DNA of 64,000 bases from Pseudomonas sp. R5-89-07 (GTDB lineage Bacteria; Pseudomonadota; Gammaproteobacteria; Pseudomonadales; Pseudomonadaceae): assembly GCF_003851685.1 (NCBI RefSeq), contig NZ_CP027727.1, positions 2,480,001 to 2,544,000 of the forward strand, written 5' to 3'. The translations under genes and the position numbers were made by a program. The notes beneath the pieces are model-generated. The model had not been told where the DNA came from, did no database searches, and saw only the letters and a list, made by a program, of their open reading frames with translations. Each line of letters begins with the position of its first letter. Position 1 is the first letter of the stretch. Of this stretch, positions 59,194-64,000 are shown piece by piece.

Positions 59194-59904
59194 TCATCGG
59201 AAGGTGATGAACTGCGGCGCCTTCAACAGCTGCAAGTGGGTATGAGTGTTGAAGGAAGCCAGCGCCACCTCGCGACCACGGAATTTCAACTGGTTGAGCG
59301 AGGTGTTAACAATTTGCCAGTTCAGTTCGAACGCCTGGGCCACCGGCATTCGGGTAATCAGGTGGAGCAGGGCGGTGATGGTGCCGCCGGAGGTAAATAC
59401 CGCAATCTTGTGCCCGTTGTCGGCGGCCTCAAGGATGCGCTGCAAGCCGCCGTTGACGCGCTCGACAAACCCCAGCCAGCTTTCCAGCCCCGGTGGGTCG
59501 TAGGTGCCGGCGAGCCAACGCTCGATGATCAGGGCAAAGATGCGCTGGAATTCGCTGCGGTTCTGCGCGCCATTGCGCAGGATATGCACGGCATCGGGTT
59601 CGGCGCCGAGCAGATCGGGAAGCAAGCCCCGGATGATTGCCTCGCCGTCGAATTCGTTGAACGCGCTGTCAATTTCCAAGGGAGGAACCGGCAGGCCGAG
59701 GGCGCTGTATTGATCGAACGCGGCGGTGGCGGTGTGCTGCTGGCGGCGGAGATCACCCGACAGGCAACGATCGAACTTAAGCCCAAGGTCTGCCAGGTGG
59801 CGACCGAGTACCTGGGCTTGTTCCACACCAACGGGCGACAGGACGTCATAGTCGTCTGCACCGAAGGAGGCCTGGCCATGTCGAATCAGATAGATGCTGC
59901 CCAC
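59194..59904 (-). CDS. Histidine phosphatase family protein
   Basis: Phosphoglycerate-mutase-like phosphatase of 236 residues. The catalytic motif IRHGQASFG with its nucleophile histidine is at residues 7-15; the second arginine lies in CLSGDLRRQQHTA, and the second histidine region appears as VFTSGGTITALLH. In the second motif the usual SHG/THG is SGG, so the second catalytic histidine seems to be missing or displaced. That may lower activity. The SCP2 gene follows on the same strand. It is divergent from sohB over about 190 bp in which I see no clear element. Confidence 0.9.
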   Translation of the reverse strand: MGSIYLIRHGQASFGADDYDVLSPVGVEQAQVLGRHLADLGLKFDRCLSGDLRRQQHTATAAFDQYSALGLPVPPLEIDSAFNEFDGEAIIRGLLPDLLGAEPDAVHILRNGAQNRSEFQRIFALIIERWLAGTYDPPGLESWLGFVERVNGGLQRILEAADNGHKIAVFTSGGTITALLHLITRMPVAQAFELNWQIVNTSLNQLKFRGREVALASFNTHTHLQLLKAPQFITFR

Positions 59905-60096
59905 GTCCGTTTTCCCGGTACGTTGAAAGTCTGGCGAGGTTATGAGGATGCCTGCGAGCTGTCAATGAAAAAACATACGCTTGTTTTAAAAGCCCGTTAG
60001 AGGTGCACTGCTGGCGGTTTGGGCACTGGTCCGCAGCCAGTGGCGCCGGTATGCTGGGCCATCCGCGCCTGGCGCAGTGCATTCTTAAGGAGACAT

Positions 60097-61122
60097 ATGG
60101 ATTTTTTGGCCGAATATGCGAGCTTTCTGGCGAAGACCGTCACCCTGGTGGTCGCTATTCTGGTGGTGCTGATCAGCTTCGCGGCCCTGCGCAGCAAAGG
60201 GCGTCGCAAGTCCGCCGGCCAGTTGCAGGTCAGCAAGCTGAACGACTTCTACAAAGGCTTGCGCGAGCGCCTGGAATCGAGCCTGCTCGACAAGGACCAG
60301 CTCAAGGCCCTGCGCAAATCCGAAAGCAAGGCCGAAAAGAAGCAGGGCAAGAAAAAGCCCGAGGCTAAGCCACGGGTATTCGTGCTGGACTTCGACGGTG
60401 ACATCAAGGCCTCGGCCACCGAAAGCCTGCGCCATGAAATCACCGCACTGCTGAGCCTGGCCACGCCCAAGGACGAAGTGGTACTGCGCCTGGAAAGCGG
60501 CGGCGGCATGGTGCATAGCTACGGGCTGGCCTCATCGCAGCTGGCGCGTATTCGCCAGGCGGGCGTGCCGTTGACCGTGTGCATCGACAAGGTTGCCGCC
60601 AGCGGCGGCTACATGATGGCGTGCATCGGCGAGAAGATCATCAGCGCTCCATTCGCCATCCTCGGTTCCATTGGCGTGGTTGCGCAGTTGCCCAACGTCA
60701 ACCGCCTGCTGAAAAAGCACGATATCGACTTCGAAGTACTGACCGCCGGCGAGTACAAACGCACACTGACGGTGTTTGGCGAAAACACCGAGAAGGGTCG
60801 CGAGAAGTTCCAGGAAGACCTGGACATCACTCACCAGCTGTTCAAAAACTTCGTCTCGCGTTATCGCCCGCAGTTGGCGATCGACGAGGTCGCCACCGGA
60901 GAAGTGTGGCTGGGTGTTGCCGCCCTCGACAAGCAATTGGTCGACGAACTGCAGACCAGCGATGAATACCTGGCGACCAAGGCCAAGACCGCCGAAGTGT
61001 TCCACCTGCACTATGCCGAGCGTAAGAGCCTGCAGGAGCGCGTGGGGCTGGCAGCCAGTGGTTCGGTGGATCGGGTGTTGCTGACCTGGTGGAGCCGTTT
61101 GACTCAGCAGCGTTTCTGGTAA
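60097..61122 (+). CDS. sohB: Inner-membrane serine protease SohB
   Basis: Signal-peptide-peptidase A-like protease (S49 family) of 341 residues, anchored by one N-terminal helix (TVTLVVAILVVLISFAAL) with the catalytic domain in the periplasm. A good ribosome site (AAGGAGA) precedes the ATG at 60097; an upstream in-frame ATG at 60019 is rejected. The catalytic serine is in VAASGGYMMACI (about residue 171) and the lysine in AGEYKRTLTVFG (about residue 223). A lysine-rich linker (KAEKKQGKKKPEAKPR) separates the anchor and protease domain. It degrades signal peptides and misfolded membrane proteins in related bacteria. Confidence 0.95.
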   Translation: MDFLAEYASFLAKTVTLVVAILVVLISFAALRSKGRRKSAGQLQVSKLNDFYKGLRERLESSLLDKDQLKALRKSESKAEKKQGKKKPEAKPRVFVLDFDGDIKASATESLRHEITALLSLATPKDEVVLRLESGGGMVHSYGLASSQLARIRQAGVPLTVCIDKVAASGGYMMACIGEKIISAPFAILGSIGVVAQLPNVNRLLKKHDIDFEVLTAGEYKRTLTVFGENTEKGREKFQEDLDITHQLFKNFVSRYRPQLAIDEVATGEVWLGVAALDKQLVDELQTSDEYLATKAKTAEVFHLHYAERKSLQERVGLAASGSVDRVLLTWWSRLTQQRFW

Positions 61123-61126
61123 CCCA

Positions 61127-61215
61127 TGTGGGAGGGGGCTTGCCCCCGATAGCAATCGGTCAGCTACATAAATGTTGGCTGAAACACCGCTATCGGGGGC
61201 AAGCCCCCTCCCACA
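61127..61215. repeat. REP doublet, family A
   Basis: Inverted TGTGGGAGGGGGCTTGCCCC arms four bases after the sohB stop, in the convergent gap with dhaL. Confidence 0.9.
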
Positions 61216-61228
61216 AGTGGAAACCCGG

Positions 61229-61873
61229 TCAGGTCAATCGCGGCTGGATGGAGTCTGCCAGCCGTGTGAGGATCAGGCAGCATGACACCGCTCCCGCATC
61301 CAACACCCCGAGCGAGCGCTCACCCAAACGACTGGCCCGGCCAATCTTTGCCACCAGGTCTTTGGTCGAATCACGCCCCCGGGAAGCAGCGCTTTTCATC
61401 GCCTCCAGCGCATCGTTGAACGAAGCCCCATCGGCATGCGCCCGCTCAAAGGCCTCCACCGCTGGAATCAACGTGTCCATCAGACACTTATCGCCTACAC
61501 CCGCCTCGGTGATGTCCTGCAACGAGGTCAGGCCGCCGCGCAGCAAGCGCGCGAAGGTGGCGGCGTCGATGTCTTCGCTGCCGCGTACTTCATCGGCCAT
61601 GCCGATAAACAGGCTGCCATACAACGGGCCCATTGAGCCGCCGATGCCTTCCATCAGGCTCAGGGTCAGTTCATCCAGGGCTTGGGCCAGGCTCAGTTGG
61701 CGGCCTTCGAGCGCGCGCCCGCAATGGGCGAAGCCCTTGGCCATGTTGATGCCGTGGTCACCGTCGCCAATTGCGCCGTCGATTTCGCTGAGATAGTCAC
61801 GGTTGGCCACGATTACGCTGACCAGGTCGGCGACGATGGTGCTGCCGTCGTGGGTAGAAAAATGCTCGCTCAT
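61229..61873 (-). CDS. dhaL: DhaL-type kinase subunit (ATP-binding)
   Basis: Nucleotide-binding subunit of 214 residues of a dihydroxyacetone-type kinase. The ADP/Mg site motif LSEIDGAIGDGDHGINM (about residues 28-44) has the conserved aspartates, and GIGGSMGPLYGSLF and GVGDKCLMDTLIPA complete the family pattern. The gene begins three bases after the dhaK-like stop. No DhaM-type phosphotransferase gene is visible, so phosphate may come from ATP or from a PTS protein encoded elsewhere. The partner dehydrogenase suggests a keto-tetrose or triose substrate. Confidence 0.9.
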   Translation of the reverse strand: MSEHFSTHDGSTIVADLVSVIVANRDYLSEIDGAIGDGDHGINMAKGFAHCGRALEGRQLSLAQALDELTLSLMEGIGGSMGPLYGSLFIGMADEVRGSEDIDAATFARLLRGGLTSLQDITEAGVGDKCLMDTLIPAVEAFERAHADGASFNDALEAMKSAASRGRDSTKDLVAKIGRASRLGERSLGVLDAGAVSCCLILTRLADSIQPRLT

Positions 61874-61876
61874 GGT

Positions 61877-62878
61877 TCACTCCGCCTGGGTCATGCCGAT
61901 GGAACGGCAGGGTTGGTCGATCAGTGTTTTCAGTTCCGCGTCCAGGCCGAGCAGGGTCAGGGTCACCCCCATCATTTCCAGGGAGGTGAAGTAGTTGCCG
62001 ACGTAGCAACGGTGGATTTTCAAACCCTTGGCCTTGAGCTGGCTTTCTACCTCGGCATAGAACACGTACAGCTCCATCACCGGCGTGGCGCCGAGGCCGG
62101 AGACCAGCACTACCACGCTGTCATCCTGGCTGAAATCGCGGTCTGCAAGGATAGGCGAGAGCATGCGCTCGGCCATCGCCGCGGCGGACTCGATAGGCAC
62201 CACTTCGATGCCCGGTTCGCCATGGTGGCCGATGCCCAGTTCCATCTGGCCGTCGGGGATCTGGAAGTTTGGCTTGCCCACGGCGGCGATGGTGCAGGGC
62301 GTAAGACCAATACCAATCGAACGACAGTTGTCGACGGCTTTCTGCGCGACGCGAATCACCCCGTCCAGGTCGTAATGCTGGGCAGCAGCGGCGCCGCCGA
62401 TCTTCCACATGAATATTTCCCCGGCCACCCCGCGACGCTTGGCGATCTCCGCCTTGGGGGCGGAGGCGACGTCATCATTGGCGACCACGGTGCGGATACG
62501 CATGTCTTTGCTGGCGGCCATTTTCATCGCCAGCTTCACATTCATGTTGTCACCGGCGTAGTTGCCGTACAGGCAGGCCACGCCCGCGCCTTGGTCGGCG
62601 GCGCGAAAGGCATCGAAAAAGCTTTTGGCGGTGGGCGAGGAGAAAATCTCGCCGACTGCCACCGCGTCCACCAAGCCGGGGCCGACGTAGCCGAGAAACG
62701 CCGGCTCGTGCCCGGAACCACCGCCGGTGACGATGCCGACACGGCCCTTGGCCGAAGGTTTGGCCTTGACGATAACCCGTGGGTTGGTTTCGTACTGGCG
62801 CAGTTCAGGGTGCGCGACCAGGATGCCGCGCAGCATGTCTTCGACCACTTGGTCCGGATCGTTGATGACTCGATTCAT
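61877..62878 (-). CDS. dhaK: DhaK-type kinase subunit (ketose-binding)
   Basis: Substrate-binding subunit of 333 residues, start ATG at 62878. Family motifs: RVGIVTGGGSGHEPAFLGYVG (about 47-67, abridged), GNYAGDNMNVKLA, and GIGHHGEPG (about residue 220), whose histidine forms the covalent hemiaminal with the ketose in known DhaK. It lies directly before dhaL and 145 bp after an alcohol dehydrogenase gene, all on the minus strand. The genes are named by family; the real substrate may be dihydroxyacetone or erythrulose. Confidence 0.9.
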   Translation of the reverse strand: MNRVINDPDQVVEDMLRGILVAHPELRQYETNPRVIVKAKPSAKGRVGIVTGGGSGHEPAFLGYVGPGLVDAVAVGEIFSSPTAKSFFDAFRAADQGAGVACLYGNYAGDNMNVKLAMKMAASKDMRIRTVVANDDVASAPKAEIAKRRGVAGEIFMWKIGGAAAAQHYDLDGVIRVAQKAVDNCRSIGIGLTPCTIAAVGKPNFQIPDGQMELGIGHHGEPGIEVVPIESAAAMAERMLSPILADRDFSQDDSVVVLVSGLGATPVMELYVFYAEVESQLKAKGLKIHRCYVGNYFTSLEMMGVTLTLLGLDAELKTLIDQPCRSIGMTQAE

Positions 62879-62917
62879 AACGCGGGTTCCTGTTTTTATT
62901 GGTTCACCGCTATCCAG

Positions 62918-63004
62918 TGTGGGGGGGCTTGCTCCCGATAGTGGTGTGTCAGCTAGCTGATTCAGCACTGGCGCAGCGCCATCGGGGGCAAGCCCCCTCC
63001 CACA
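62918..63004. repeat. REP doublet, family A
   Basis: Inverted arms (TGTGGGGGGGCTTGCTCC, one base different, and GGGGGCAAGCCCCCTCCCAC) between two co-oriented genes, the dehydrogenase and dhaK. Confidence 0.88.
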
Positions 63005-63023
63005 TTGGGAAGCTGTGGTGTGC

Positions 63024-64000
63024 TTATGGCTTGAGTACAACCTTCAGCGACTTGTCGCCTCGCTCCATTACCGCGAACGCTTCCTTGAAATCCGCCAACG
63101 CAAACGTGTGGGTCACCACATCGCGCATATCGATCTTGCGGTTGCCGATAAAGTCGATGGCGCGCGGGTACATGTATGGCCCCAGGTGCGAGCCGAGGAT
63201 GTCGAGTTCCTTGCGGTCGCCGATGATCGACCAATCCACCGTGGCCTCATCATTGAACACGCTGAATTCAACGAAGCGCCCCAGTTTGCGCAGCATCGCC
63301 AGACCCTGATTCACCGCCTTGTGGTGCCCGGTGGCTTCGATATAGATGTCGCAGCCGTAGCCGTCGGTGATCTCGCGGATTTTCGCCAGCACGTCGACCT
63401 GGGCCGGGTTCCATACTTCGTCGGCGCCCATGCGCAGGGCCAGGGCGGCGCGCTCGGGCTTCATGTCCAGCACGATGAGTCTTTTCGGGTTGCGCAACCG
63501 CACCGCGCCGATGATGCCCAGACCCAGGGTGCCGGCGCCGGCGACCACCACAATGTCGTCGTGGTCGACATTGGCGCGTTCTGCCGCGTGCAGCGAGCAG
63601 GCGAGCGGTTCGATCAGGATCGCTTCATCCGGGGCGATGGATTCCGGCACTTTATGGATGATGCCTTCCTTGGTGAAAATCATGTACTGGGCCATGGCGC
63701 CCTGCACGTTGTTCTGGAAGCCATAGAGGTCGTGCTTCTGGCACATCCAGTATTGGCCGTGGTTGCAGAACCGGCAGCCCCAGCACGGCACGATCTGCTC
63801 GGAAATCACCCGGTCACCCACCGCCACGCCGCGTTTTTCCGCGCCAGGGCCAAGGGCAACCACGCGGCACACGAACTCATGGCCGGGGATCATCGGCGGT
63901 TTCACATAGCGCGGTTGTTCGGCATCGCCCCAGAACGACGGCGCGCCGCGATAGGTCTTGATGTCGCCCATGCAGATGCCGCACAGCTCGACCTTGGTGA
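63024..64000 (-). CDS. Zinc-dependent alcohol dehydrogenase, polyol/threitol type (5' partial)
   Basis: Medium-chain zinc dehydrogenase cut by the window edge. The frame continues to the edge as VELCGICMGDIKT, so the visible ATG at 63971 is internal. Catalytic zinc ligands are the cysteine in CGICMGD, the histidine of IPGHEF, and the GLU-region; structural zinc cysteines appear in CWGCRFCNHGQYWMC. The NAD-binding motif is VVVAGAGTLGLGIIG. The cluster with DhaK/DhaL and the insert FWGDAEQPRYVKPPMIPGHEF recall dehydrogenases annotated as erythritol/L-threitol dehydrogenase, which would supply erythrulose to the kinase. This assignment is inference. Confidence 0.85.
   Translation of the reverse strand, partial: TKVELCGICMGDIKTYRGAPSFWGDAEQPRYVKPPMIPGHEFVCRVVALGPGAEKRGVAVGDRVISEQIVPCWGCRFCNHGQYWMCQKHDLYGFQNNVQGAMAQYMIFTKEGIIHKVPESIAPDEAILIEPLACSLHAAERANVDHDDIVVVAGAGTLGLGIIGAVRLRNPKRLIVLDMKPERAALALRMGADEVWNPAQVDVLAKIREITDGYGCDIYIEATGHHKAVNQGLAMLRKLGRFVEFSVFNDEATVDWSIIGDRKELDILGSHLGPYMYPRAIDFIGNRKIDMRDVVTHTFALADFKEAFAVMERGDKSLKVVLKP

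Overview
The window looks like chromosomal DNA of a fluorescent Pseudomonas, most likely of the P. fluorescens group. The evidence is high GC content, a pyoverdine locus in typical order, PvdS-type promoters, an OprD-family porin, and many REP/REPIN-like doublets of the kind known from P. fluorescens genomes. I see no rRNA, tRNA, CRISPR array, phage or transposase. Both edges cut genes: a pyoverdine peptide synthetase on the left and a zinc alcohol dehydrogenase on the right.

Region 1 (1-17.8 kb) is the pyoverdine siderophore locus. It holds the last part of the terminal NRPS (pvdD-like; C-A-T-C-A-T-TE), the ferripyoverdine receptor fpvA, the exporter pvdE, the formyltransferase pvdF, and the periplasmic maturation genes pvdM-pvdN-pvdO and pvdP. 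Four PvdS iron-starvation boxes with the same TAAAT-N16-CGT geometry sit as two back-to-back pairs, between pvdE/pvdF and between pvdM/pvdP. A Fur-like site precedes fpvA.

Region 2 (17.9-34.1 kb) is rich in regulators. It contains a hotdog thioesterase, two GlxA-type AraC regulators, a small secreted protein made of six 13-residue repeats, a pirin, and two convergent paralogous wHTH/NB-ARC regulators. These are followed by AraC and LysR regulators, an operon of a membrane-anchored ABM-domain protein, an amidohydrolase and a YcaC-like hydrolase, another LysR/AraC pair, and a degenerate GGDEF protein.

Region 3 (34.4-41 kb) is a compact phytate module: a TonB-dependent receptor, a two-domain beta-propeller phytase, and a dedicated ExbB/ExbD/TonB trio. 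Pho-box-like sites precede both the receptor and exbB, which suggests phosphate-starvation control.

Region 4 (41-50 kb) is an organosulfur-type cluster on the minus strand. In transcription order it encodes a cysteine/thiol dioxygenase, a four-domain rhodanese, a sulfonate-type binding protein without its transporter, an LLM flavin monooxygenase, an acyl-CoA-dehydrogenase-like protein and a 2-hydroxyacid dehydrogenase. A divergent LysR regulator and a class II aldolase follow.

Region 5 (50-64 kb) is mostly metabolic and housekeeping: transketolase, a YdcH protein, 2-oxoadipate dioxygenase (hglS), an OprD porin, an MGH1-like glucosidase, an SCP2 protein, a histidine phosphatase and SohB. It ends with a DhaL/DhaK kinase pair next to a polyol/threitol-type dehydrogenase. 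REP doublets fill most gaps between transcription units.
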